Assembly (NCBI GenBank): GCA_965194515.1
Contig: OZ239146.1
Location: 744,001 to 808,000 of the forward strand
Length of the DNA: 64,000 nucleotides
Source of the DNA: Acidimicrobilacustris europaeus
GTDB taxonomy: Bacteria; Actinomycetota; Acidimicrobiia; Acidimicrobiales; Acidimicrobilacustridaceae
Direction of reading: 5' to 3'
In this document: one piece after another, positions 8,245-16,483 of the stretch
Position numbering within the stretch: the first letter of the stretch is position 1
How the letters are laid out: every line of letters begins with the position of its first letter
Program-made: the position numbers and the translations under genes
The notes under the pieces: generated by a model
What the model saw: only the letters and a program-made list of their open reading frames with translations
Told to the model about the DNA's origin: nothing
Databases searched by the model: none

Positions 8245-8700
8245 TCAAGATTCCGACACGTTCCCAGTTGTGACGTAGGTGTCGAGCCGCTCGAGGGTCT
8301 TTTCCATCGATGCAAGATTCTTGGTGGGAATCTTCTGGCCCTCGAGGAGCCAAGGCAACGGACTTGGTCGCCAATCAAAGGTTTCGGTCACTTTCGTGCC
8401 ACCTTCAACCGTTTCGAGCTCGTAACGCCACACGTGCTGGCCGATATGACGCCAACCGATCTGTTTGCCGTCTTCGAACTCGACCACTTTGTTGCGCATC
8501 GTCGCGTGGAAGCTCATCTTCATGCCGAACTTTGCGCCAAGGAAGAGTCGCGGCGGATTGCCCTTCGCTTCGACGAGGCTCCCGGAACCATCGATGATGG
8601 AGTGCTTCGCGGGGTCAGCGAGAACCTCGAAGATGTCTTGCGCTGGTGCCGCGATTACACGGCTGGTGGAAACGTGACGATCGGCCTTTGGTGTGCTCAT
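8245..8700 (-). CDS. SRPBCC (START-like) domain protein
   Basis: A 151-residue single-domain protein. The pattern STSRVIAAPAQDIFEVLADPAKH, then VEFEDGKQIGWRH, and a C-terminal helix (LASMEKTLERLDTYV) matches the SRPBCC superfamily, often labelled polyketide cyclase or dimethylase. These form a hydrophobic ligand cavity; the ligand is unknown. It lies 12 nt after the SDR-like gene and 4 nt before rsgA, suggesting a three-gene minus-strand operon. Confidence 0.75.
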   Translation of the reverse strand: MSTPKADRHVSTSRVIAAPAQDIFEVLADPAKHSIIDGSGSLVEAKGNPPRLFLGAKFGMKMSFHATMRNKVVEFEDGKQIGWRHIGQHVWRYELETVEGGTKVTETFDWRPSPLPWLLEGQKIPTKNLASMEKTLERLDTYVTTGNVSES

Positions 8701-8712
8701 GTCGTCAGTCTC

Positions 8713-9624
8713 TCAGGCTGCTGCCTTCGATGTGAGTACATCTTGAAGGGCAACGCCGATTGTGGGGTGGGCGAAGGAATAGCCGCTGGCGGTGAGTGAC
8801 CCCGGGAGTACACGAGCGCTGGTGAAGAGCAGTGCATCGGCGAGTTCCGCGCCCAGCAAGAGTTTCGGGCCGAACGAGGGAACGGGGGCCAGGGTGGGGC
8901 GGTGCATTGCCTCGCCGAGGGCTTTTGTGAACTCTCGGTTGGTGACCGGCGTCGGCGCAGTCGCATTGACGGGTCCGCTGATGTCGTTGTCGATCAGCCA
9001 GCGAATTACTCCGATCTCATCGGCCATCGAGATCCAACTCCACCATTGCTTGCCCGAGCCCATGCGGCCTCCGAGCCCGAAGCGGAAAAGGGGAAGCATC
9101 TTTGCCAACGCCCCACCATCTGCAGTGAGCACGATGCCAGTGCGCAGGAACGGCACGCGAATTCCGGCGGCAATTGCGGGCGCCGCGGCTGCCTCCCACT
9201 CGACACACACATCGGCGAGGAAGCCGCTGCCGGCAGGCGCGGTTTCGTCGACGGCGGTGTCGCCAGTGTCGCCGTAGAAGCCGATCGCTGATCCGCTGAC
9301 CATGACCGACGGTGGCGTGTTGAGCGTGGCGAGGGTGTTGGCAAGTAGCGCGGTGCCCTTCGTACGGCTCTCAAGGATTTCGCGCTTGTAGGACTCTGAC
9401 CAGCGCTTATCGCCAATGCCGGCGCCAGCGAGGTGCACAACAGCATCGACGCCTTCGAACTTCGCAGCCTCAATCGTTCCGGCCGCAGGATTCCACTCGA
9501 TGGTCTCGATTCCGCCCGACATTGGTCGGCGCACGACTGGCACCACCTGATGTCCGTCGTTGGTGAGCGATGTCGTAAGAGAGCGGCCGATAAGGCCCGA
9601 TGCTCCGGTGATGGCGATCTTCAC
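8713..9624 (-). CDS. TIGR01777-type epimerase/SDR protein (YfcH-like)
   Basis: A 303-residue atypical short-chain dehydrogenase. The Rossmann motif ITGASGLIG sits at the N-terminus. VVHLAGAGIGDKRW and SGSAIGFYGD are hallmarks of the TIGR01777/YfcH family. The C-terminal DUF1731-like tail ends with SFAHPTIGVALQDVL. Substrate is unknown for the family. The start is a GTG with AGGAG 5 nt upstream. It is the first gene of the operon with the SRPBCC gene and rsgA. Confidence 0.85.
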   Translation of the reverse strand: MKIAITGASGLIGRSLTTSLTNDGHQVVPVVRRPMSGGIETIEWNPAAGTIEAAKFEGVDAVVHLAGAGIGDKRWSESYKREILESRTKGTALLANTLATLNTPPSVMVSGSAIGFYGDTGDTAVDETAPAGSGFLADVCVEWEAAAAPAIAAGIRVPFLRTGIVLTADGGALAKMLPLFRFGLGGRMGSGKQWWSWISMADEIGVIRWLIDNDISGPVNATAPTPVTNREFTKALGEAMHRPTLAPVPSFGPKLLLGAELADALLFTSARVLPGSLTASGYSFAHPTIGVALQDVLTSKAAA

Positions 9625-9701
9625 GGGTACTCCTAGAAGTGGGGGACAGGCAGGTGTAACACCAAGAACAGCGTTCCTATGCCCTCAGCGACCGATTCCG
9701 T

Positions 9702-9745
9702 GATCTGAGGTTCATGCTCAGTCCCGATACGATCTGAGGTCCATG
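9702..9745 (+). repeat. 15-bp imperfect direct repeat GATCTGAGGTYCATG
   Basis: Two copies, 9702-9716 and 9731-9745, differ at one base and start 29 bp apart. The second supplies the GAGG and ATG of the small frame at 9743; the first also contains an ATG in a similar setting. It may be a tandem duplication of a translation-start region or a binding site. The region 9625-9940 contains nothing else I can support apart from a possible -10 box TAGGAT at 9901-9906 serving the lipoamide dehydrogenase gene. Confidence 0.5.
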
Positions 9746-9835
9746 AGTACCCGGAAACTGATCCTTCTCTCGCTGGCCTGCGGTCTAGCGATCTTGGCTG
9801 CTGCCGCAGCTCAATTGTTCCTTGCGGCTCGCTGA
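9743..9835 (+). CDS. Possible 30-residue single-span membrane peptide
   Basis: A short frame beginning MSTRKLILLSLACGLAILAA and ending in a Leu/Ala-rich helix and Arg. The hydrophobic run, preceded by Arg-Lys, would make one transmembrane helix with an inward N-terminus. GAGG lies only 3 nt before the ATG, which is tight. It could be a real mini-protein or a chance hydrophobic frame; no homologue is recognised. Confidence 0.35.
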   Translation: MSTRKLILLSLACGLAILAAAAAQLFLAAR

Positions 9836-9940
9836 TCGGCGAAGTTTGGTCCGAGCCAGTGGAGCGGAAAGTATCGGTCAGGCCACGGCCTCGACACCGG
9901 TAGGATCAGGCTCCCCGTAGTCGCGATAGAGGTGGTCCGA

Positions 9941-11344
9941 ATGGCCGAGAACTTCGACGTCGTCATCATTGGTGGCGGCCCCGGTGGTTATGCCGCCGCC
10001 CTGTATGGAGCATCGGCAGGACTCAATATCGCGTTAATCGAGAAGAACCGCATCGGTGGCACCTGCCTCAATGTTGGCTGTATCCCCGCCAAGGAACTTC
10101 TCGAGACTGCATCGATCCGCCGTGCGATCGAAAGTGCTGCGGCCTTCGGTCTCACGACTTCTGAACCCGTGCTCGACTTCTCGGTGACACAGACCCGCAA
10201 GCAGGGCGTGATCGACGGCCTTGTTGGCGGTCTCACCGGACTACTCAAGAAGCGCAAAGTAACGGTCTATGACGGCATCGGCACATTGCATGCCGGTCAT
10301 GTGGTCAAAGTCTCTGGCGGATCATCGGGCGAAGTCGAACTTCACGGCACCAATGTGATCCTTGCCTCAGGCTCGGTGCCTCGCACGATCCCGGGTTTCG
10401 ACGTCGATGGCGTCACCGTCCTTACGTCGGACGAACTGCTTTCGCTTCAGAAGTTGCCGGCAACTGCCGTTGTCATCGGTGGCGGTGCAATCGGCTGCGA
10501 ATTCGCATCGATGATGTCCGATCTCGGCACCGAGGTCACGATTCTTGAAGCCCTTCCGCAGATCCTTCCTGGTTGCGACGAAGACATCACCCGAGTTGTT
10601 CTCAAGTCTTTCAAGGACCGCAACATCACCGTTCGCACCGGAGTTTCGGTGAATGGACACGACATCAAGTTTGGCGGCGGCACCACCGTGAAGTTCGGTG
10701 AAGGCGAAACCGTCGATGTCGACATGGTCGTTGTTTCGGTCGGTCGTCGTCCTCTTTCTGAAAATCTTGGTCTCGACGGCACCGCAGTTGCAGTGAGCGA
10801 TCGTGGTCATGTCGTTGTCGATGCCCATTGCCGCACCGGCGAGCCCGGGGTGTGGGCTGTCGGCGATCTCATCGCTACGCCAGCGCTCGCTCACATTGGT
10901 TTCGCTGAAGGAATGCTCGCCATTCGCGACATGCTCGGTGAAGATCCAATGTCGATCGATTACTCCAAGGTTCCGTGGTGCATCTATTGCCACCCCGAGG
11001 TCAGCTTCGTTGGTCACACCGAGAAGTCAGCCAAAGAGGCTGGTTTCGATGTGATCGTGAGCAAGCACCGCTACACAGGTAACGGACGTGCACTTATCCT
11101 CGGCGAGCCCGAGGGCATGGTGAAGGTCATCGCCGAAAAGCGTTCCGACGGAACCGGCGGTCGCTTGCTTGGTGTTCATATGGTTGGCCCATGGGTGACC
11201 GAACAGCTTGGTCAGGCCTATCTCGCAGTCAACTGGGAAGCAGACGTCGACGACGTTGCCGCTTTCATCCAACCGCACCCCACGCTGAGCGAATTGTTCG
11301 GTGAAAGCGTTCTTGCTCTCACCGGTCGCTCACTTCACGGCTGA
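9941..11344 (+). CDS. lpd: Dihydrolipoyl dehydrogenase (E3)
   Basis: A 467-residue FAD disulfide oxidoreductase that reoxidises dihydrolipoyl groups of 2-oxoacid dehydrogenase complexes with NAD+. Visible are the FAD-binding GGGPGGYAAA, the redox pair Cys42-Cys47 in GGTCLNVGCIPAK, the NAD-binding GGGAIGCEFA, the second FAD motif VWAVGDL, and the C-terminal HPTLSE with the catalytic His. The ATG at 9941 has AGAGGTGG upstream and is preferred to the GTG at 9932. The E2 gene follows after 15 nt, confirming an E3 role in a lipoyl complex rather than another family member. Confidence 0.95.
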   Translation: MAENFDVVIIGGGPGGYAAALYGASAGLNIALIEKNRIGGTCLNVGCIPAKELLETASIRRAIESAAAFGLTTSEPVLDFSVTQTRKQGVIDGLVGGLTGLLKKRKVTVYDGIGTLHAGHVVKVSGGSSGEVELHGTNVILASGSVPRTIPGFDVDGVTVLTSDELLSLQKLPATAVVIGGGAIGCEFASMMSDLGTEVTILEALPQILPGCDEDITRVVLKSFKDRNITVRTGVSVNGHDIKFGGGTTVKFGEGETVDVDMVVVSVGRRPLSENLGLDGTAVAVSDRGHVVVDAHCRTGEPGVWAVGDLIATPALAHIGFAEGMLAIRDMLGEDPMSIDYSKVPWCIYCHPEVSFVGHTEKSAKEAGFDVIVSKHRYTGNGRALILGEPEGMVKVIAEKRSDGTGGRLLGVHMVGPWVTEQLGQAYLAVNWEADVDDVAAFIQPHPTLSELFGESVLALTGRSLHG

Positions 11345-11359
11345 ATCCCGGAGGATTCC

Positions 11360-12751
11360 ATGGCAGAGATTCAACTTCCGCAACTTGGTGAGTCCGTCAC
11401 TGAAGGAACCATCACAAAATGGTTCAAGGCAGTCGGCGACTCCGTTGCTGAAGACGAGGTCTTGTTCGAGGTTTCCACCGACAAGGTTGACTCCGAAGTT
11501 CCCTCGCCTGTCGGTGGTGTGCTCACCGAGATCCGTGTTGCCGAGGGCGACACTGTCGATGTCGGAACCGTTATTGCTGTTGTCGGCGATGGCGCTGCTG
11601 CACCTGCGCCTGCACCGGCCGCGGCGGCTCCTGCCCCCGAACCCGAGCCCGCTCCCGCACCGGCACCGGTTGTCGAAGCACCGCCCGCGCCGGCACCCGC
11701 TGCCGCTGCTCCTGCGCCGGCTCCTGCTCCTGCCCCAGCACCTGCGCCGGCTCCCGCACCAGCACCTGCGCCCGCCCCTGTTGCTGCGCCGGCTGCGGCC
11801 ACCGCCGGTCAGGTGTTGTCGCCGATTGTCCGTCGCCTCATCGCCGATTACGGCCTCGATGCTTCTCGTATTGCCGGCACTGGCCCCGATGGTCGTATCA
11901 CTCGCTCCGATGTTGAAGCCGCAATCCGCTCAGGCGTTGCGTCCTCGTCGACCCGCAGCGCTGCGGCAGCAGCTCCTGCACCCGCGGCCGCCACCACAAG
12001 CGGCCAGCGTCGTGGAACGCCTGCCCCGCGTTCAGGTACCGGCGACACCGTCGAACCGCTGAACAACATCCGTCGTCGCACGGGCGAACACATGGTGATG
12101 TCAAAGCAGGTATCGCCGCACGCGTACACGATCGTCGAAGTCGACTACGAAAATGTCGAACGTGTTCGTCGTTCACATCGCAACGAGTTCCGTGCTTCGG
12201 AAGGTTTCGGTCTTAACTATTTGCCATTCGTCTCTCGTGCAGTCATCGACGCGTTGCGCAACTACCCGCACATGAACGCATCGGTTGGCGATGGCGAACT
12301 CATTGTTCACAACTATGTGAACCTGGCCATTGCGGTCGATATCGATTTCACGGGCCTGCTCGCCCCGGTCATTCATGAGGCTGACGACAAGCGCCTTCGT
12401 GCAATCGCCCGCGACATCAACGATCTCGCCGCCCGCGCTCGTTCAAAGCAGTTGTCGGCCGACGACATCACGGGGGGAACGTTCACGCTCTCTAACTCCG
12501 GTTCTTTCGGAAGTCATCTCGTACTTCCGATCATTAACCAGCCGCAGGTAGCGATCATCTCGACCGATGGAGTGCATCGCAAGCCGGTCGTGGTCAACGG
12601 AACCGACGGTAGCGAGTCAATTGCTATCCACTCGGTAGGCATGCTTGCAATGAGTTGGGACCATCGTGCCTTCGACGGCGCCTACGCCGCAGCGTTCTTG
12701 CGTGACGTTAAGGAAATCATTGAGACCCGCGATTGGGAAGCGGAGCTCTAA
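11360..12751 (+). CDS. sucB: Dihydrolipoyllysine-residue acyltransferase (E2), 2-oxoglutarate dehydrogenase type
   Basis: A 463-residue E2. One lipoyl domain (lipoyl-Lys in VSTDKVDSE near residue 42) is followed by a very long Ala-Pro linker (about residues 76-150), an E3-binding domain (SPIVRRLIADYGLDASRIAG), a second flexible linker and the CoA-acyltransferase domain. The acyltransferase domain has the catalytic His in MSWDHRAFDG. Strong ribosome site GGAGG. Which 2-oxoacid it serves (oxoglutarate, pyruvate or branched-chain) is not certain; the neighbourhood with lpd and lipB/lipA is typical of the actinobacterial sucB locus. Confidence 0.88.
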   Translation: MAEIQLPQLGESVTEGTITKWFKAVGDSVAEDEVLFEVSTDKVDSEVPSPVGGVLTEIRVAEGDTVDVGTVIAVVGDGAAAPAPAPAAAAPAPEPEPAPAPAPVVEAPPAPAPAAAAPAPAPAPAPAPAPAPAPAPAPAPVAAPAAATAGQVLSPIVRRLIADYGLDASRIAGTGPDGRITRSDVEAAIRSGVASSSTRSAAAAAPAPAAATTSGQRRGTPAPRSGTGDTVEPLNNIRRRTGEHMVMSKQVSPHAYTIVEVDYENVERVRRSHRNEFRASEGFGLNYLPFVSRAVIDALRNYPHMNASVGDGELIVHNYVNLAIAVDIDFTGLLAPVIHEADDKRLRAIARDINDLAARARSKQLSADDITGGTFTLSNSGSFGSHLVLPIINQPQVAIISTDGVHRKPVVVNGTDGSESIAIHSVGMLAMSWDHRAFDGAYAAAFLRDVKEIIETRDWEAEL

Positions 12752-12753
12752 TC

Positions 12754-14478
12754 ATGACGACGGCCGGGGACGCCCCCACCGTCGGTGCTTCACCGTTGCG
12801 CGTCCGCTGGCTGGGGACCGTTCCCTACGGCGAAGCCTCTGATCTGCAGCACTCGTTGTTTGAGCACGGCAGCGACGACTGGTTGTTGCTGCTCGAACAT
12901 CCGCACGTCTACACACTTGGTTCAAACGCCGATCTCGCCAATGTGCTTGTCGACCCCGCCTCTGTAGGGGCGGAATGTCTGCGCACTGACCGCGGCGGCG
13001 ACGTCACTTATCACGGTCCTGGCCAACTCGTCGGCTACCCGGTTCTGTCGGTGCCCGGGAAGCGTGGCGGGGGAATGGCCGACACCGTCGCTTACGTGCG
13101 GTCGGTCGAAGAACTCGTGATCGGGGCGTTGAACGACCTCGGACTCAACGACGTCGGACGCCTCGAGCAGTACCCGGGTGTTTGGGTTGCTCCTGAATCT
13201 GCGAACCCTCGCAAGATCGCAGCTATCGGCGTTCGCCTGACTCGGGGCCGCTCGATGCATGGCTTCGCCATCAATGTCGACCCCGACATGTCGATGTTCA
13301 CGCACATTGTCCCGTGCGGAATTGCCGACAAATCGGTGACTTCACTCGCTGAAGAAGGCATCGACGCGTCGATGGCCGAGGTTGTCGATGCAGTTGTAGC
13401 GCGTGCAACATCGCTGTGGGCCGCCAACCGAGTTGTTGATCGGGCCGACATCATTCGTCGTTCGACTGAAGGCGATGACGATCTTTCCCCATTTAGTCGG
13501 GGTGCAGGCGCTGGTCAGCCGGTGAAGACAGGTGCCGACCATCGGGCTGGCCCATCGTTGCGTCTCAAGGGTCGACTGGCCGAAGCCGGGGTCGCTGACG
13601 GCATCGATGTAATGGAACGCAAGCCGGAATGGATGCGCGCCAAAGTAAACATCGGCGGAAAACCGCTTGAGTTGAAGAAGACACTGCGAGATCTTCAACT
13701 AGTCACGGTGTGTGAGGAAGCCGGATGTCCAAACCTTTCTGAATGCTGGTCTGATGGCACGGCGACCTTCATGATTAACGGCGAACGCTGCACCCGAAAG
13801 TGCGGGTTCTGCCTCATCGATACGCGTCTTCCAGAAGCACTTGATCCTCAGGAACCAGCGCGCGTTGCAGAAGCAGTGGCGCGAATGGAACTCGACTTCG
13901 CCGTCGTAACGACTGTTGCTCGTGACGATCTTCCCGACGAAGGTGCCGGAGCAATGGCCGATACGGTCAGAGCGATTCGCGAGCGAGTGCCGGGTGTGCA
14001 GGTTGAGGTTCTGATTTCTGATTGTCGTGGTCAGGCTGCGGCGCTTGATCTCATTTTCGAGAGTCGGCCCGATGTGCTCAATCACAATGTTGAAACGGTG
14101 CCGCGCCTTCAACGGGCAGTTCGGCCTTCTGCCGGTTATGCGCGATCACTTGCGGTGTTGTCTCGAGCAAAGCGAGCAGGTCTCCTTACGAAGTCGGGGC
14201 TCGTTGTAGGAATGGGCGAGACCGATGAGGAAATTGCTTCGGTGCTTGCTGATCTTGCGGGCATCGGCGTCTCGATCGTTACCATCGGTCAATACTTGCG
14301 CCCCACGTCAACGCACTTGCCCGTCGATCGGTGGGTGACCCCTGAGCAGTTCGCGTCCTATGCCGTGTTGGGCGAGGCACTTGGTATCGGGCACGTCGAG
14401 TCGAGCCCGCTCACTCGTTCCAGCTTCCATGCAAAGCAGGCAGCAGCCGGCTCTACCGTGCCGGTCACAATTGGCTGA
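12754..14478 (+). CDS. lipB-lipA: Fused octanoyltransferase-lipoyl synthase (LipB-LipA)
   Basis: One uninterrupted 574-codon frame encodes both steps of lipoate assembly. Residues about 10-235 are LipB: RGGDVTYHGPGQLVGYP, the lysine in RKIAAIG and the catalytic Cys188 in HIVPCGI. Residues about 240-286 are a Gly/Ser/Arg-rich linker. Residues about 287-574 are LipA: the auxiliary cluster ligands Cys320, Cys325 and Cys331 (CEEAGCPNLSEC), the radical-SAM ligands Cys346, Cys350 and Cys353 (CTRKCGFC), and the terminal RSSFHA. An in-frame ATG at 13612 (Met287) could start LipA alone but has no ribosome site. The ATG at 12754 is chosen because GGAG precedes it and it follows sucB by 2 nt. Confidence 0.9.
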   Translation: MTTAGDAPTVGASPLRVRWLGTVPYGEASDLQHSLFEHGSDDWLLLLEHPHVYTLGSNADLANVLVDPASVGAECLRTDRGGDVTYHGPGQLVGYPVLSVPGKRGGGMADTVAYVRSVEELVIGALNDLGLNDVGRLEQYPGVWVAPESANPRKIAAIGVRLTRGRSMHGFAINVDPDMSMFTHIVPCGIADKSVTSLAEEGIDASMAEVVDAVVARATSLWAANRVVDRADIIRRSTEGDDDLSPFSRGAGAGQPVKTGADHRAGPSLRLKGRLAEAGVADGIDVMERKPEWMRAKVNIGGKPLELKKTLRDLQLVTVCEEAGCPNLSECWSDGTATFMINGERCTRKCGFCLIDTRLPEALDPQEPARVAEAVARMELDFAVVTTVARDDLPDEGAGAMADTVRAIRERVPGVQVEVLISDCRGQAAALDLIFESRPDVLNHNVETVPRLQRAVRPSAGYARSLAVLSRAKRAGLLTKSGLVVGMGETDEEIASVLADLAGIGVSIVTIGQYLRPTSTHLPVDRWVTPEQFASYAVLGEALGIGHVESSPLTRSSFHAKQAAAGSTVPVTIG

Positions 14479-14482
14479 GCGG

Positions 14483-14488
14483 TAGCCT
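14483..14488 (+). promoter_or_regulatory. Putative -10 box TAGCCT for the M24 peptidase gene
   Basis: TAGCCT ends 6 nt before the ATG at 14495, inside the 16-nt gap after lipB-lipA. The 12-mer GGTAGCCTCAGA here occurs again before the gene at 53388, in the same position relative to its ATG. No ribosome site intervenes, so a leaderless message is likely. Confidence 0.5.
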
Positions 14489-14494
14489 CAGAAC

Positions 14495-15601
14495 ATGCTC
14501 AGCGAACGCATCGACAGAGTCCGATCAGCGATGGCTGATCAGGGAATCGACGTCTGCTTGCTTTCTGTCGGTCCCGACTTGCCGTGGCTTACGGGCTACG
14601 AAGCAATGCCGCTCGAACGGCTCACAATGCTTGTCGTTCCAGCTGAGGCAGACGCGACTCTGGTGGTACCGGCTCTGGAAGTCGCACGCGTGGTGCCCCG
14701 AGACGAACTCTTTTCGATTCGCCCATGGGGCGAAACCGACAACCCGATCACGATCGTTTCTGACCTCATTGGCTCCTCGGCAAACGCCGCGATCGGCGAA
14801 CGAACATGGGCTCGATTCCTTGTTGAGCTTCAGCATGCACGTCCCGATCTGAACTTCAGGACAACAGCATCGGTCATTGGTCCGCTTCGTGCCGTGAAAG
14901 ACGCCGCAGAGGTAGTCGCATTGCGGACTGCTGCCGCAGCAGTCGATCGCATCGCCGCACAACTCCAGGCTGGCGAGATCCCCCTTATCGGCCGCACCGA
15001 AGCCGAGGTATCTGCCGACATCGGCCGACGGATCCTGGCCGAAGGCCATCACCGTGTGAACTTCGCAATTGTCGCTGCGGGAGAGAACGCCGCAAGCCCT
15101 CATCACGAGCCAGGTTCCCGAGTGATTGGTGCCAATGAAGTCGTTCTCTGCGACTTCGGCGGAACCATGGCCGACGCTGATGGTGTTGGTTACTGCTCTG
15201 ACATCACTCGATGCGTCGTCACGGGATCTCCAACTCCTCGAATGACCGAGGTCTACGGTCATCTGCATATCGCTGAAGCCGCCGGACTTGTTGCTGGTGG
15301 TCCGGGCATTCCTGCTGAAGATGTTGATACGGCAACGCGGTCGATCATCGACGCTGCAGGCTTCGGCGAATGGTTCATGCACCGAACCGGACACGGCATT
15401 GGGGTCGAAGAACATGAAGACCCCTACATCGTTCTCGGAAATCGCTCGCCCCTTGTAGAGGGGAATGCCTACTCGGTCGAGCCCGGCATTTACCTTCCCG
15501 GCAAGTTTGGCTTCCGTCTTGAGGACATCGTTGTGGTCACCGATTCTGGGGCCGAGTCGATCACGAACGCCGAGCGGTCATTGGTGTCTGTTGAAGCATG
15601 A
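14495..15601 (+). CDS. M24B metallopeptidase (Xaa-Pro aminopeptidase/dipeptidase)
   Basis: A 368-residue pita-bread-fold peptidase with a creatinase-like N-terminal domain (about residues 1-125) and an M24 catalytic domain. All five metal ligands are visible: Asp in CDFGG, Asp in SDITR, His in HRTGHGIGVEEHEDPY, Glu in VEPGIY, and Glu in RLEDIVV. It should cleave X-Pro peptides in the cytoplasm. Aminopeptidase and prolidase cannot be told apart from sequence alone. Confidence 0.88.
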   Translation: MLSERIDRVRSAMADQGIDVCLLSVGPDLPWLTGYEAMPLERLTMLVVPAEADATLVVPALEVARVVPRDELFSIRPWGETDNPITIVSDLIGSSANAAIGERTWARFLVELQHARPDLNFRTTASVIGPLRAVKDAAEVVALRTAAAAVDRIAAQLQAGEIPLIGRTEAEVSADIGRRILAEGHHRVNFAIVAAGENAASPHHEPGSRVIGANEVVLCDFGGTMADADGVGYCSDITRCVVTGSPTPRMTEVYGHLHIAEAAGLVAGGPGIPAEDVDTATRSIIDAAGFGEWFMHRTGHGIGVEEHEDPYIVLGNRSPLVEGNAYSVEPGIYLPGKFGFRLEDIVVVTDSGAESITNAERSLVSVEA

Positions 15602-15616
15602 CAAAGTGGCAGTCCG

Positions 15617-16480
15617 ATGATTGATTTCGACGCCGCCTCGCTCTTGCTGCAGTGGGCTGCTGGCGGCCTGCTGTTCTTGTGGGTGACGACACGGCGACGT
15701 GAAGTTTCACTGGGCTATGGCTGGCTCATGCGCGGCACATATCTGCTGATGGCTGGTGGGGCCGCCTATATAGGCCTCTTTGTCATTGAGCCGATGGCGG
15801 TTCGGGACATTGCTTCGGTTGGTGTCGTCTTGGCCTCGGGATACGCGCTCGCGTCCTCGATCATTCGGCGCAAGGCCGGGGTTTCTGGTCAGGTTGCGTT
15901 GGCCGAGTCGCGCACCGAGCGCGTTGCTGCAATGACCGGGATTGAACGAGAGGCTGCGCAAAAAGACACGAAGGTTCGTGAGTTTGATCCTCGCCTCGAT
16001 CTCATCGCTCCGATTATCGGTTTCGTGGGAGTAGTTGCTGCTGGCCTTGAAGCAGGCGGACCAGCGTGGCTTGCAGTTGCTCGGTTCGTTGTCGGAGCAC
16101 TGTTCTTGGGCGCAGTCACCGATGCGATGTTGCTTGGTCATTGGTATCTCGTGCAGCCTGGCCTGGCTCGAGGCGCGCTGCTTGAACTCGTGTACTGGAC
16201 AGGTTGGTTGTGGGTCCCCGAAGTGATCCTGCTGCTTGTCCCAACCGGAATGATCTCGGCCATCAACGGCACCATTGACGACGGCTACAACGGATTGCTC
16301 ACCTGGTTCTGGGTGATGTGCACGGTGACGACGATTGGCTTGATCATCACCACACGACTCGCTTTGAAAGAGCGCTCGTATTCGGCCGTCATGGCGGCTA
16401 CGGGATTGCTGTATCTCGCAATCCTCACGGCATTTGGCATTGACTTAGTGGCGCGGGCACTTCTCTCTTCAGCCCGCTAA
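15617..16480 (+). CDS. Polytopic membrane protein of unknown function
   Basis: A 287-residue protein with about seven or eight predicted membrane helices and one hydrophilic loop (about residues 88-125, rich in Arg, Glu and Lys). A GHWYLVQPGLARGALLELVYW segment in the middle may be a conserved motif, and a pair of charged residues (TIDDGYN) lies between later helices. I recognise no family. It starts 15 nt after the M24 gene, so it may be co-transcribed, and it ends 3 nt from the convergent metH stop. Confidence 0.7.
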   Translation: MIDFDAASLLLQWAAGGLLFLWVTTRRREVSLGYGWLMRGTYLLMAGGAAYIGLFVIEPMAVRDIASVGVVLASGYALASSIIRRKAGVSGQVALAESRTERVAAMTGIEREAAQKDTKVREFDPRLDLIAPIIGFVGVVAAGLEAGGPAWLAVARFVVGALFLGAVTDAMLLGHWYLVQPGLARGALLELVYWTGWLWVPEVILLLVPTGMISAINGTIDDGYNGLLTWFWVMCTVTTIGLIITTRLALKERSYSAVMAATGLLYLAILTAFGIDLVARALLSSAR

Positions 16481-16483
16481 CGC

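Noticed and set aside
11371..11802. Gly/Ala-rich antisense frame in sucB
   Set aside because: Mirror image of the Ala-Pro linker; simple-sequence artefact.
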